Of a DNA stretch of 47,539 nt, positions 1 through 8,871 are shown piece by piece (positions within the stretch are counted from its first letter, which is position 1; each line of letters begins with the position of its first letter). The DNA comes from Akkermansia muciniphila (GTDB lineage: Bacteria; Verrucomicrobiota; Verrucomicrobiia; Limisphaerales; BJHT01), in assembly GCA_945861535.1 (NCBI GenBank), contig CAMAUZ010000064.1, positions 1-47,539 of the forward strand, read 5' to 3'. The notes beneath the pieces are model-generated. The model did not search any database and had not been told where the DNA came from. It was given only the letters and a program-made list of their open reading frames with translations. Position numbers and translations under genes: made by a program.

Positions 1-18
1 TTTTGAATTGAGCGCGCT

Positions 19-97
19 GTCCGCCTCTGCCGGGGTGCGGCTACGCGCCGGCTCGCTACGCTCGCCGCCGCTCCGCCGCACCCCGACAGAGGCGGAC
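19..97. repeat. Long palindrome, window start
   Basis: The 22 bases at 19-40 (GTCCGCCTCTGC, then CGGGGTGCGG) are matched by their near-perfect reverse complement at 76-97. The loop between them is GC-rich and contains the smaller inverted words GGCTCGC and CGCTCGCC. A second short palindrome, GGCCGGCCTTCCGGCC, follows at about 111-124. The form matches the other palindromic elements of the window. No gene is visible in 1-392; short open frames here are repeat-derived. Confidence 0.6.
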
Positions 98-277
98 AGC
101 GGAGGCCGGCCTTCCGGCCGGTACCCGATCCAGCGGCGCCGCCGCCAAAAAAAATTCCACCCCGATCCAGCCGCCAATTCTCCAATCAAATTCTAAAAAA
201 ACATGTGACAAGTTTTAACTAGGACTTGACCGCGCTAATGCGGCTGGAAGGGGCTAGCAGCTCAAGGTGTGTCCGCA

Positions 278-324
278 TGGTCCTTGGCCCTTGGTGTTTC
301 CCTTGAGCTTTGAACTTTGAGCTT
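278..324. repeat. Partial copy (right arm) of the TTGAACTTTGAGC repeat
   Basis: The stretch TCCTTGG...CCCTTGAGCTTTGAACTTTGAGCTT matches the right arm of the full palindromic element at 18792-18974. The left arm is missing here, so it looks like a half copy. It lies just upstream of the YaeQ-family gene. Confidence 0.55.
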
Positions 325-392
325 GCTCCTTTCCCCGCCGCCTCCCGTTCCTGAATCACCCTCGCCGACCCCACGTCACTGACCGCCCTGCT

Positions 393-941
393 TTGAGCGC
401 CAAATACAGCTTCACCCTCACCAGCCAGGACCGGCGACGCGAACTGCCCGAACGAATTTTCATCGGGCGGGACGTGACCGAAACCCCTGCCCACGTGCTG
501 CTCAAGCTCTTCGCGTTCCTGCTTTTCTACCGACCCCGTTTGCAGCTCGGACCCAATCTGCACAACGACAACATCCCCTTCGTCCCCGACCTCGTGGAAC
601 TCGACTACGAGCTGCGCCCGCGCCTCTGGATCGAGTGCGCCGACTGCGGCACCGGCAAGCTCAACAAGCTCGCCGTCAAAGTCCCCGAGGCGGAAATCTG
701 GGTGATGAAACGCGATCCCGCCGACACCGAGTTCCTCCTCCGCGCCATGGCCCGCGAAGACCTCCGCCGCAACCGCTACCAGATCCTCACACTCGACGCC
801 GAGATGTTCACCGAAGCCCTCGGCCTCCTCCAGACCCGCAACGAAATTCTCTGGGTCACCGGCGAATTCGAACCGCCCGAACTCCAGCTCGACTTCAACG
901 GCCTCTGGTTCGACGCGCCGTTCACGGTGACGAAATTCTGA
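393..941 (+). CDS. YaeQ family protein (PD-(D/E)XK nuclease-like fold)
   Basis: This 182-residue soluble protein resembles the YaeQ family, which has a restriction-endonuclease-like fold and no firmly known biochemical role. The family-typical stretch is visible: IPFVPDLVELDY, then LWIECADCGTGKLNKLAVK, then AEIWVMKRDP. It supplies the acidic (D, E) and lysine positions of a PD-(D/E)XK-type core at about residues 60-95. The length fits the family. The start is a TTG at 393 with no visible Shine-Dalgarno; no better ATG lies near. It is a stand-alone gene followed at once by a palindromic repeat. The family call rests on remembered sequence patterns; nuclease activity is inference. Confidence 0.8.
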   Translation: MSAKYSFTLTSQDRRRELPERIFIGRDVTETPAHVLLKLFAFLLFYRPRLQLGPNLHNDNIPFVPDLVELDYELRPRLWIECADCGTGKLNKLAVKVPEAEIWVMKRDPADTEFLLRAMAREDLRRNRYQILTLDAEMFTEALGLLQTRNEILWVTGEFEPPELQLDFNGLWFDAPFTVTKF

Positions 942-977
942 CGGCCAGCGTTGCGCAAAAACAGGATGCAGGATTCG

Positions 978-1089
978 AAACCACTAACCGGCACTAACCG
1001 GCACTAATGAAAACCAAGTAATGCCGCACCCGGGCAGCGCAACCAGTCAGTCCTTCTTATTAGTGCCGGTTAGTGCCGGTTAGTGGTTT
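978..1089. repeat. CACTAACCGG palindromic element, copy 1
   Basis: The left arm AAACCACTAACCGGCACTAA contains a tandem CACTAACCGG unit. The reverse complement ends the element (TTAGTGCCGG, twice, then TTAGTGGTTT). The middle differs from copy 2 at 19624-19735, while the arms are nearly identical. It sits between two convergent genes and may act as a two-way transcription end, but no T-run follows. Confidence 0.8.
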
Positions 1090-1125
1090 TTTCAGTTCGT
1101 GGTTTGGCTCCCGCCCGATGGCGGT

Positions 1126-2475
1126 TCACCCCCGCGGCCAGAACCGCATCAGCTCGCGCAACGGCGACTGTTGCAACAAATCCCGCAGCAGCTCATCCAG
1201 GCTCGCCGCCTGCGGTTCATCCAGCCGTCGGCAATACCACAGCGTCACGAGAAACGTCACCGCCACGCCGGCGAAAAAGAGGCTGTACGCGTTCACCTCG
1301 AAGCCGTGCCGGACGTGATGCACCGCCGCCAGCGCGTCGATCAGCAGGCCCCACACGATCGGCGACACGCCCAGGGTCAGGCTCCCCACCACAGAGAAGA
1401 GCGCGAAGAAATGGTTGCGCCCCATCGGCGGCACGATGGCCATCGCCAGGCGCGTGTTCGCGAGGCCCACCATCGAACCCACGAGGCCCATCAAGAATTG
1501 CAGCGCACACGCCAGCCAGAACGGCGTCGGCCACACATGCGCCGCCAGCAGCACCCAGCCGACCGCGATTCCGAACCACGCCAGCAGCGACGCCGTGATG
1601 ATCGGCTTGCTGCCCACGCGATCCAGCCGCGTCCCCAGCAGCGCCAGGCTTGCCAGTCCGCCCAGGAACGACGCCGAAATCGCCAGCAACACCCGGCCCT
1701 CGGACATGCCGGCCACGGACTTCAGAAACACCACGACAAACGTTCCCAACCCGCCGTTGGCCACCGACCATGCCACGTTCATTCGCAGCAGTTTCCGGAA
1801 CGGCGGATAACCACCGATCGCGCGCCACGGCACCGGCTCCGTCGAGGTCTGCCCCTGTTGCTCCGGCATTTCCGGCTCGGGAATGCGCTTGAGAAAATAG
1901 AGGCTCGCCACGCCCATCACGCCGCTGAATCCAAACAACGCCGCGAACTGCCACGCGTGCGGCTCGTTGCCCAGATACAGCGCGGCCAGCAGAAAGGACG
2001 CGAAACTCCCGAGATTCCCGAAGCCCGCCTCGCGCGTGAGATAGCGCCCGCGCAACGCCTCCGGCACGAGCGTCGTGATCCACGGCAGCCACGCCGCGCT
2101 CGAAATGCCGCGCGAGAGGTTGAAGGCAAACAGCACCGCCATCACCAGCACGAGCCGCGTGGTGCCATCCAGAAAACCGCTCGCCAGCGGGATCAGCGCG
2201 ATCGCGAAGATGAAGGCCACCCGCGTCCCCCAGCCCGCGAACACAAACCGTTTGTAGCCGACCCGCGACACATGCTTGGCCGCCGGAATCTGGAAAATCA
2301 CCAGCAGCGGCATCATCCCCGTGATGATCCCCAGCACCGTCGCGCTGGCCCCGAGCGACTTGGCGTAGAGCACCATCGGTCCGCCCAGCACGATCTGAAA
2401 CGAGAGCGCGTTGAAGATGGCGAACGCGAAAACGTTCGGCAGCCCCGCGGGAAAACGTGGTTCGTCAGCAGCCAT
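1126..2475 (-). CDS. Major facilitator superfamily permease
   Basis: A 449-residue integral membrane protein with about twelve hydrophobic segments in two halves separated by a charged loop (PEPEMPEQQGQTSTEPVPW, about residues 210-230). It begins with a short cytoplasmic tail, MAADEPRFP, then NVFAFAIFNALSFQIVLGGP. The loop HVSRVGYKRFVF after helix 2 is in the position of the MFS GxxxDRxGxR motif, and a second copy (GTRLDRVGSKP) occurs in the C-terminal half. The substrate cannot be told from the sequence. I chose the ATG at 2475 because the open frame further upstream runs through repeat DNA (2502-2759). The gene stands alone. Confidence 0.8.
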   Translation of the reverse strand: MAADEPRFPAGLPNVFAFAIFNALSFQIVLGGPMVLYAKSLGASATVLGIITGMMPLLVIFQIPAAKHVSRVGYKRFVFAGWGTRVAFIFAIALIPLASGFLDGTTRLVLVMAVLFAFNLSRGISSAAWLPWITTLVPEALRGRYLTREAGFGNLGSFASFLLAALYLGNEPHAWQFAALFGFSGVMGVASLYFLKRIPEPEMPEQQGQTSTEPVPWRAIGGYPPFRKLLRMNVAWSVANGGLGTFVVVFLKSVAGMSEGRVLLAISASFLGGLASLALLGTRLDRVGSKPIITASLLAWFGIAVGWVLLAAHVWPTPFWLACALQFLMGLVGSMVGLANTRLAMAIVPPMGRNHFFALFSVVGSLTLGVSPIVWGLLIDALAAVHHVRHGFEVNAYSLFFAGVAVTFLVTLWYCRRLDEPQAASLDELLRDLLQQSPLRELMRFWPRG

Positions 2476-2501
2476 CACGTCAGGGAAGGAAAAGCAAACC
2501 T

Positions 2502-2528
2502 CGTAGCCGCCGACGTGAGGAGGCGGAC
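2502..2528. repeat. Solo arm of the CGTAGCCGCCGACGTGAGG repeat
   Basis: This 27-base stretch is identical to the left arm of the hairpin element at 2688-2759, but without its partner arm nearby. It suggests a disrupted or half copy, separated from the complete copy by another palindromic element (2576-2680). Confidence 0.65.
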
Positions 2529-2575
2529 GACCACCCGCGACGCCCGATCTGCCTGCCAACGTGCAGTCGCGCACC

Positions 2576-2680
2576 GGTACCGCAGGTGTCCCGCCTGCGC
2601 GGTCGCGGGGCGTGTCGCCCCGAGTTGGCACGGGCGGCGAGACGCCGCCCGAACTCGCAGGCGGGGATGCCTGCGGTACC
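2576..2680. repeat. GGTACCGCAGG...CCTGCGGTACC palindromic element
   Basis: Perfect 11-base inverted ends enclose nested hairpins: GTCCCGCCTGC, GGGGCGTGTCGCCCC, and GGGCGGCGAGACGCCGCCC. Its design (outer inverted ends plus internal hairpins carrying GGCAGGGATGCC-like words) recalls the element at 7510-7647. It lies between the MFS permease and the CcsA-like gene, flanked by arms of the CGTAGCCGCC family. Confidence 0.7.
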
Positions 2681-2687
2681 AATCCCC

Positions 2688-2759
2688 CGTAGCCGCCGAC
2701 GTGAGGAGGCGGACTGCCACCCACGACGTCCAATCCGCCTCCTCACGTCGGCGGCTACG
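2688..2759. repeat. CGTAGCCGCCGACGTGAGG hairpin element, complete copy 1
   Basis: A stem of about 25 bases (CGTAGCCGCCGACGTGAGG then AGGCGG) is closed by its exact complement ending GGCGGCTACG, with a loop of about 20 bases. A second complete copy with a different loop lies 42 kb away at 44691-44767. The arms are almost identical while the loops are not, which suggests the stem is the conserved unit. Confidence 0.85.
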
Positions 2760-2782
2760 GGGACGGCTCATTGCGATCCGTC

Positions 2783-4744
2783 TCACGCCTGCGCCGGCGT
2801 CGGTTTCTTCCCCGCCAGCGGCGCCGTTTTCTCCGCGCTGCCAGCCGGCCCTTTCGCCGCCACGGTCTTGCCGCTGAAGCTCGCCCAGAAGCGGTCCGGC
2901 AACAGCCCCAGGCCCATGATGACAAGCTGGCTGGCCACAAACGTGATCAGCCACCAGAACGCCGCGTCCATGAAGCCGTAGCTGTGCAGGCCGATCCCCA
3001 GCATGTTCACGCCGAACCACGACCAGCTCGTCACGATGTTGCCCACGATGGCCATGTTCATCAGACCCCGCTCACGGATCATCCCGCCCATGCGCGAGTG
3101 CAGGATCAGCACGTTCCACAGCACGATGATGAGCGCGCCGTTCTCCTTCGGATCCCAGCCCCAGAAGCGCCCCCATGATTGATCCGCCCAGATGCCGCCG
3201 AGCACCGTGCCGACGAAGCTGAACAGCGTCGCGAAACAGATGATGCCGTAAACCATCCGCGCCAGCGCCTTGCCCGTCTCCGCGCTCAACGTACGGGTGA
3301 AGACGCCGCGCAAAATGTACACGAGCGCCAGGAACCCCGCGACGAACGTGCTCGCGTACCCGAGCGTCACGACCACCACATGCGTCGCCAGCCAGAAGTT
3401 CGTGTCGAGCACCGCGCGCATCATTTCCATCGTGTCGCCGGTCTGCGACAGGTGATGCGCGATGATCAGCGAGATGAACCCGACCGCCGACGCGACCACC
3501 GACCCGATGCCATCCTTGAAGAAACGCTCGAGCACCATCCCCAGCACCACCGCGCCCCAGCCGATGAAAATCGCGGACGAGTAGAGGTTGGTCACCGGCG
3601 GACGCCCTTCGAGCCACATGCGGAAAATCAGGCCAGTCGTGTGAATGACAAACCCCAGCACGATCAAGCCCGCCGCCGAGCGACGCAGCCCATCGGAGAG
3701 GTTGAACCACGAGAAACACGCCAGCAAAAACGCCAGCACGTAGATCACCATCGAGTTGTAGAACGGCTGCATCCGGTTGAAGAAATGCTCGCGCGACGCC
3801 TTGGTCAGCTCGGGCGAAAACCGCGGCGCAAGCGACGCGCGATAGTCTTGCACCGCGCGATTGAAATCCGCCGAACGGCCCTGTCGAAATGCACTGGTCA
3901 TGCTCGCGTAAGCCTTGGCTGCCGGCTGCAGTTTTTCTCCCCGCGCCGCCTCGATCAGCACGTCGCCCATGCGCATCCACTCGTCGCGCGCGCGGTCGTC
4001 GTGATGCGGCGGCACCACCAGCGGCGGCTCGAAGCGCGCCATCGCATCAAAGCGCTGCATCAAGCCGAGGAAGCGGTCGAACACCGCCTGATCAAACGGC
4101 TTGCCCGCCTGCTGCGCGCGCGCCGCCGCGACACCGGGGCCGATCAGCGTCTCGAATTCCGTCAGTTCCCGCGCCCAGTCGCGCGCGTCCTGCGGTTGCA
4201 GCGTGTTCTTGAGGCGCATGTAGAGAATGAGGCGCGTGTGCAGTTTCATCACCGCCTGCTCGAAGGGCGTGCGGCTGGTTTGCTCGGTCTTGCCGATGCG
4301 CTTGCTCTCCTTCTCCATCGTCTCGATGGCGGGCTGGATGTTGTTCCACGAAAAATGTTTGCCGTCCTGCTGCTGCTCCTTGCCCTTCGCCGGCAGCTTG
4401 AGCAGGGCGATCAACTCGGGGTGATCGATGCGAAACACCGGCCAGCCGTCGGTCTTCTCCGGGTTCATCATCACGGTCGCGAGCCAGTTCACGGCGGGCA
4501 GGACGACGGGCTTCTCGTACCATTCCTTCCACGGCTCGAGGTTGATGGTCTGCTTCTCGCGAATCTGCAGGAGCGAGTTGCGCGCGAGCGAGTCCATCGG
4601 CTGGAACCGGCCGTTGAACACCAGCGGCAGCCGGCCGAACTCGGTGAGCGCGAAGTCCGTTTCCTTCGGCGCCCGCAGGTTGCCGAGGAACCACACCGCC
4701 ATCACCGCCACCAGAATCCACGGGGCATTCTTTTTCATAAGCAT
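2783..4744 (-). CDS. CcsA-like cytochrome c biogenesis protein (haem handling)
   Basis: This 653-residue membrane protein should act with the ResB-like product of the preceding gene in System II cytochrome c maturation, carrying haem across the membrane to apocytochromes. After one N-terminal membrane segment (WILVAVMAVWFLG) comes a large hydrophilic domain to about residue 340. A CcsA/CcmF-type multi-helix domain follows, with the tryptophan-rich haem motif WGRFWGWDPKENGALI near residue 526 and several intramembrane histidines (HHLSQTGD, THVVVV). The N-terminal extension makes it about twice the length of a plain CcsA. I chose the ATG at 4744; a second ATG at 4738 is possible. The gap to the ResB-like gene is 41 bases, so they are probably one operon. 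Confidence 0.88.
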   Translation of the reverse strand: MLMKKNAPWILVAVMAVWFLGNLRAPKETDFALTEFGRLPLVFNGRFQPMDSLARNSLLQIREKQTINLEPWKEWYEKPVVLPAVNWLATVMMNPEKTDGWPVFRIDHPELIALLKLPAKGKEQQQDGKHFSWNNIQPAIETMEKESKRIGKTEQTSRTPFEQAVMKLHTRLILYMRLKNTLQPQDARDWARELTEFETLIGPGVAAARAQQAGKPFDQAVFDRFLGLMQRFDAMARFEPPLVVPPHHDDRARDEWMRMGDVLIEAARGEKLQPAAKAYASMTSAFRQGRSADFNRAVQDYRASLAPRFSPELTKASREHFFNRMQPFYNSMVIYVLAFLLACFSWFNLSDGLRRSAAGLIVLGFVIHTTGLIFRMWLEGRPPVTNLYSSAIFIGWGAVVLGMVLERFFKDGIGSVVASAVGFISLIIAHHLSQTGDTMEMMRAVLDTNFWLATHVVVVTLGYASTFVAGFLALVYILRGVFTRTLSAETGKALARMVYGIICFATLFSFVGTVLGGIWADQSWGRFWGWDPKENGALIIVLWNVLILHSRMGGMIRERGLMNMAIVGNIVTSWSWFGVNMLGIGLHSYGFMDAAFWWLITFVASQLVIMGLGLLPDRFWASFSGKTVAAKGPAGSAEKTAPLAGKKPTPAQA

Positions 4745-4785
4745 GATTGACTGACGCTCCGCCGCGCCGAAACGCGGGAGCGATA

Positions 4786-6054
4786 TTACGCCGCGGCCTT
4801 GACCGCGCCGGCCTTGCGCTTGTTGATGAATCCGACCAGATGAATCAGGAACTGGAACACCAGTCCGGCCGCCACGAGCACGCACCCCGCGTAGGGCGTG
4901 AGCCAGCCGGGATTGCGCACCACCTGGAGCGTGCTGGTGCCGCGCGCGGCGTCGATTTCGTCGCGCCCCATCTGATATTGGTAATAGGTCAGCCCCTCGT
5001 AGCGGAGCGGGTTGTTCATGAAGATGTCCGTCTCGCGGTTCTCGCTCGTGCGCGGATTCTCGATGCGCACGCGGCTCTGGAAATTTTTCGGGATGTCCGT
5101 GCCGCGATAAATCTCGTGGGTGGTCTTGAGCAGCGTGATGGAATACGGGAGGTAGTAACGCTCCGGCCGCAGCGCCAGCGTGTATTTTTTGCCGCCCACC
5201 TCGACCGTCTGCGGTTCGGTGAATTGCGAGAAAACCTTGCCGGCCAGTTGCGCGCCGAACTGCCGTTCCCACCCGCGCCGCAGCGCCGTCAACATCACCT
5301 CGTCCGCGCTCCAGCCCGAGGCCATCCACGTTCCCAGCGAGCCGTTCGGCCCGGTCAGCTCAATCAGGGTGGCCGGGACGTTCTTGTCCTCCATCTTCGC
5401 GGTGACGGCGGACTTCCGGAAATCGAAATTCTTGCTGATGCCCTGCGACGCCTGCGGCGGATCGTTCTGCTGCATCGGGGCGCGGAAGGCCGGCTCGGAA
5501 TTCTTCCAGTAGCTTTTCACGCTCACGGTGAACGGCAGCTCGGGATGCCGCACCTCGCCCTCGCGCATCAGCCGCGCCTCGGGGATCGCGACGACCTTCT
5601 GGTTCTGCGCGTCGGCGTCGGTGAGGAAGACCAGTTCGTAATCCATCGGATTGTCCGAGAACGAGCGGCTCTCGCCCTCGACAAAACGCATCTGGCTTTC
5701 GCGGGAAAAAATATCCGTCACCAACTGGCCGACCAGCAGCAGGATGATGCCGATGTGCGTGAGGTGAATGCCGATGGTGCGGGTGTTGAACTTGAAGCGC
5801 TTGATGTACGTGAGCACCAGGTTGAGCACGAGCAACGTGCCGATGAGATAGCCGCCGGGCAGCGGCACCGGCAGGCGCTTGCCGAACATCGTGATGCCGA
5901 AAACGTACCAGTGCTTGAAGTAACGCAACTGCGCGGTGTACAGCCCCTCATCGGCCTGCGCCACCGTGCCGACGAACACGAGCAGGATGCCGAAGGCCAG
6001 CAAGGTCACGGTGAGCCGGAGCGAGGTCAGAATTTTCCAAAGCGTGTCAATCAT
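4786..6054 (-). CDS. ResB-like cytochrome c biogenesis protein
   Basis: This 422-residue membrane protein looks like ResB (Ccs1), partner of CcsA in System II cytochrome c maturation. Near the N-terminus are the family start MIDTLWKILTSLRLTVTLL and further segments around GGYLIGTLLVLNLVLTY and IGIHLTHIGIILLLVGQL. A long extracytoplasmic domain follows, and one last helix near residue 390 (TPYAGCVLVAAGLVFQFLIH). The H of GIHLTH and the late H of FLIHLVG are candidate haem ligands. The ATG at 6054 was chosen because the upstream open frame runs into a repeat. The CcsA-like gene starts 41 bases downstream. The cytochrome at 19090-19494 shows that c-type cytochromes are made. Confidence 0.85.
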   Translation of the reverse strand: MIDTLWKILTSLRLTVTLLAFGILLVFVGTVAQADEGLYTAQLRYFKHWYVFGITMFGKRLPVPLPGGYLIGTLLVLNLVLTYIKRFKFNTRTIGIHLTHIGIILLLVGQLVTDIFSRESQMRFVEGESRSFSDNPMDYELVFLTDADAQNQKVVAIPEARLMREGEVRHPELPFTVSVKSYWKNSEPAFRAPMQQNDPPQASQGISKNFDFRKSAVTAKMEDKNVPATLIELTGPNGSLGTWMASGWSADEVMLTALRRGWERQFGAQLAGKVFSQFTEPQTVEVGGKKYTLALRPERYYLPYSITLLKTTHEIYRGTDIPKNFQSRVRIENPRTSENRETDIFMNNPLRYEGLTYYQYQMGRDEIDAARGTSTLQVVRNPGWLTPYAGCVLVAAGLVFQFLIHLVGFINKRKAGAVKAAA

Positions 6055-6132
6055 GGGTGCGGCGGGGTGGGGCGGTGGGCGGAGAAATGAGGTGCTGGTC
6101 GTGAAACGGCGCGCGGCTCGCCCGCAATCGAA

Positions 6133-6260
6133 GGAGCGCGGCTGTGTGCGCGGAGAGAAGCCGCAGCGCGTTGGCAGCGTGGGATGCCTCAAATTTCAAT
6201 GGGTGCCTGCGAGCTTTCGAAGCCGCTGCGGCTGGTCCTCGGCGGACACAGCCGCGCTCC
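6133..6260. repeat. GGAGCGCGGCTG...CAGCCGCGCTCC palindromic element, copy 1
   Basis: The element opens GGAGCGCGGCTGTGTGCGCG, has an inner inverted pair GAAGCCGCAGC / GCTGCGGCT, and closes GACACAGCCGCGCTCC. The closing stretch GCTGCGGCTGGTCCTCGGCG is shared exactly with copy 2 at 46741-46869. It lies upstream of the ResB-like gene and downstream of the lipoprotein gene. Confidence 0.8.
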
Positions 6261-6337
6261 TCCGGGGGCGGCTCCGCCGCTCGGTGTTCATCGTGCCACC
6301 GTGGTTTTCCCGGCATTGGCGACTGCATAGACACGGC

Positions 6338-7375
6338 TCAGGGTTCCGATTTGGCGAAGCCCACGAACGCTTCTTTTTCCGGTGCGACGGCCTCGGTGTC
6401 GCCCATCAGCTTGTAGAAGAACCAGCGGCTGCCGCGCGGCACAATTGCGCCGACGAGGCGTTTGGTGTTGTTGGTCACATCGACCAGCATTGCTCCGGGC
6501 AGTTTGGAATCCAGCGGCGTCGCCACCGTTGGCAGTTCCGCCTGGCTTACGTCGCCCAGCCCGATTTGCCGCCGCCAGCGGTTGACGTTGGCCAGCATCC
6601 CGCCGGTGTCGCTCGGGAAAATGCTCACGGAAACATCCGCCTTCGCCGCGCCGCGTTCGGGCACTGCGAACTTGGCCACCTGCATCTGTCCCGCCGCCGC
6701 CGCCTTCCACGCCTTCGGCACTTCCCACTTGAAACCGCTCGTGTCGGCTCCGGCCTCGGGTGCCGCCGCGGCGACTTCTTTCACGCGCACGGATTTCAGA
6801 AACGTGAGGAACGCCGGCTTCTGCGCCGTGACCACTTCGGCATCGCCCGAGAACCGGTAAAACCAGCTCGCGTCCGAGCGATGCACAAACGCCGTCACCA
6901 CGCCGACCGTGCCGGTCGCACCCTCGGGACGATTGGCCAGCTCGAACATCTTCCCCGCCTCGCCGGCGACCTCGACCGCCGCGAGTTGCTTCAGCGCGTC
7001 CTCCGCCGGAATCGCCGCGAGTCCCAACTGTTCGCGCCACATGTTCACGATGTCGGCCTCGCGTCCGCCCAGCGACGGCAGCGGCGTGATCGAGACCTGC
7101 GCTTCCTTCCCGCTCGCGCCCGCGACATTGAACGCCGCCACGCCCAGACGGCCCGGCGCTGTTTCCTTCCAGCCCTCGGGCAGCGTCCACGTCACCTCGG
7201 GGCGCGGCCGCGCGGCCATCGGGGGACCGCCCATCGCCGCCGGCGCGACCGGCGCGGGCTTGTCTTTGGGGGCGGTGTAAACCGTGATCTCCTGCCGGGA
7301 GCAGGCGGTCAAAAACAGGGCCGCCAGCGGTCCGGCGGCCAATAAAACACGGTGTGAGAAGGTGTGGGCTGTCAT
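6338..7375 (-). CDS. Lipoprotein with a tandem duplicated domain
   Basis: A 345-residue predicted lipoprotein. The N-terminus has a signal peptide ending in a lipobox, ALFLTAC, with Cys25 as the likely lipid site. Two related domains follow, roughly residues 61-198 and 214-345. Each starts with a tryptophan-rich segment (VTWTLPEGWK; FKWEVPKAWK). Each then has a run of the pattern A-x-V-S-I-x-P, a GG with an N-x-W/R-W-R-x-Q-x-GL block (READIVNMWREQLGL; MLANVNRWRRQIGL), and an aromatic WFYRFSGDAEVV or WFFYKLMGDTEAV strand. The function is unknown; I do not recognise the family with certainty. The ATG at 7375 gives a proper signal peptide. It lies about 280 bases upstream of resB-ccsA, across a repeat, so a shared role in cytochrome maturation is only a guess. 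Confidence 0.8.
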   Translation of the reverse strand: MTAHTFSHRVLLAAGPLAALFLTACSRQEITVYTAPKDKPAPVAPAAMGGPPMAARPRPEVTWTLPEGWKETAPGRLGVAAFNVAGASGKEAQVSITPLPSLGGREADIVNMWREQLGLAAIPAEDALKQLAAVEVAGEAGKMFELANRPEGATGTVGVVTAFVHRSDASWFYRFSGDAEVVTAQKPAFLTFLKSVRVKEVAAAAPEAGADTSGFKWEVPKAWKAAAAGQMQVAKFAVPERGAAKADVSVSIFPSDTGGMLANVNRWRRQIGLGDVSQAELPTVATPLDSKLPGAMLVDVTNNTKRLVGAIVPRGSRWFFYKLMGDTEAVAPEKEAFVGFAKSEP

Positions 7376-7509
7376 CAGGCACGGGACTTCTAACCGGTCC
7401 CGCCACGGTGTGCAACGGCGGCGGACGCCCCGAGGCATAAATCATTCACGCGGCGCGGAGGGGGCGGACGGCAGAAAAACGAAGGCAGAAAAATGGGGCG
7501 GGAAGTGGG

Positions 7510-7647
7510 TGTGGGGCAGGCATCCGTGCCTGCCGGTTCACGGGGCATCCCTGCCCCGTGTTCCAATCCCGGCCGCACCGCACCTCCGCCAAAGAAACGG
7601 GCGGCAGGGATGCCGCCCGAACTGGCAGGCTGGAAGCCTGCCCCACA
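7510..7647. repeat. TGTGGGGCAGG...CCTGCCCCACA palindromic element
   Basis: Inverted ends TGTGGGGCAGG / CCTGCCCCACA enclose nested hairpins GCAGGCATCCGTGCCTGC, ACGGGGCATCCCTGCCCCGT and GGGCGGCAGGGATGCCGCCC. It fills most of the 341-base gap between the phospholipase D-like gene and the lipoprotein gene. No gene is visible in the gap. Confidence 0.8.
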
Positions 7648-7716
7648 GGACCGGCGGGCGCGTGTGCGCCCCCAATTTCGGAGTGCGGGCTGGGCTTCGT
7701 TCCTCGCGCCGTTTTT

Positions 7717-8871
7717 TCACCGCAGGTTCCGCATTTGGTGGCGGGCGATGTAGGGGTCCACGCGCGCGAGAAGAAAGCGGGCGACGGCCTCTTTGAGTTT
7801 GTCGAGGAAACCCCGGGAGTGCGCCCAGGTGGCGGGGTCGATGCGGTGGCAGTGGGTGAGGTCGCGTTGGAAACTTTGCTCGGCGACGGCGGCGAGCGCG
7901 CGGTCCTGCACGCGGATCATCAGCTCGTAATTGATGTGCAGGCTGCGGGTGTCGAGGTTGGCGGAGCCGACGTACACGGCATCGTCGATGCGCACGAATT
8001 TGGCGTGGAGAATCTGCGGCTGGTATTCGAAAATCTCCACGCCGGCCCGGAGCAAACGCTGGTAAAAACTGCGCGCGGCCATTTGCGCCAGACCAACGTC
8101 GCTCTTGCCGGCGAGGAGCAATTGCACCTTGCCGCCGCGGCGGGCGATCTTGCCCAGGGCACGGCGGATGCGCCAGGTGGGCAGAAAATAGGCGGAGGTG
8201 ATCTGCACTTCGCGGGCGTGGCTCAGATCCCGGGCGAGCGCGGTGCGGTAAAGATTTTTGCCGAAGCCGGGCCCGGTGAGGAGCAGTTCAGCGGCGGGGG
8301 CGGGGGCGGCACCGGGTTGCACCAGGGTCAGCAGGCGGTCGATGCTCAGGAGGCGCAGTTCGGCGCGATTGAAGAGTTCGTCGAAGGTGCGCCCGAGTTC
8401 GAGCGCGAGGCCGCCGTCGAGGCGCAGGCCGAGGTCGCGCCAGCCGCGCGTGACGCCGTCGCCCTGGTATTCGGGGGCGATGTTGAAGCCGCCGACGAAG
8501 GCGGTGCGGTCGTCGCACACGAGAAGTTTGCGGTGATTGCGGATGCCGAAGCGCGAGAGGTTGAAGGGGTTGAACCAGCGGAATTTTCCTCCGGCCGCGA
8601 TGAAGGGGCGCCAGTAGTCGTCGCTGAGGTCCGGCGAACCCCAGGCGTCGATCAGCACCTGCACCGGCACGCCGCGCTGGCAGGCCTGCACGAGGGCGTC
8701 GCGAAACGCATCGCCAATCGGGCTGGCCTCGAAGATGTAGAACTCCAGCCTGACCGACCGTGTGGCCGCACGGATGGCGGCGAGCATGGCGGCGAAGGCG
8801 ACGTCCACGGAGTCGAGCCAGGTGAAGGTCGTGGCGGTGGTGGTGGCCGTTGCGGCGTTGGTTTCCGGCAT
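7717..8871 (-). CDS. Phospholipase D / cardiolipin synthase-like enzyme
   Basis: A 384-residue protein with two phospholipase D signatures (HxKxxxxD). The first is HRKLLVCDDRTAFVGGFN near residue 112, the second HAKFVRIDDAVYVGSANLD near residue 288. Two such motifs in one chain make a complete active site; bacterial members of this length are mostly cardiolipin synthases or phosphatidyltransferases. Unlike classical Cls there are no N-terminal membrane helices, which fits the ClsB type. The ATG at 8871 (MPETNAATA) was chosen because upstream sequence in this frame is repeat-derived. Substrate is inferred from family only. Confidence 0.85.
   Translation of the reverse strand: MPETNAATATTTATTFTWLDSVDVAFAAMLAAIRAATRSVRLEFYIFEASPIGDAFRDALVQACQRGVPVQVLIDAWGSPDLSDDYWRPFIAAGGKFRWFNPFNLSRFGIRNHRKLLVCDDRTAFVGGFNIAPEYQGDGVTRGWRDLGLRLDGGLALELGRTFDELFNRAELRLLSIDRLLTLVQPGAAPAPAAELLLTGPGFGKNLYRTALARDLSHAREVQITSAYFLPTWRIRRALGKIARRGGKVQLLLAGKSDVGLAQMAARSFYQRLLRAGVEIFEYQPQILHAKFVRIDDAVYVGSANLDTRSLHINYELMIRVQDRALAAVAEQSFQRDLTHCHRIDPATWAHSRGFLDKLKEAVARFLLARVDPYIARHQMRNLR

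Noticed and set aside
4745-5329. N-terminal extension of the CcsA-like frame into the ResB-like gene
   Set aside because: The extension is out of frame with the identified ResB-like protein and codes for low-complexity sequence.
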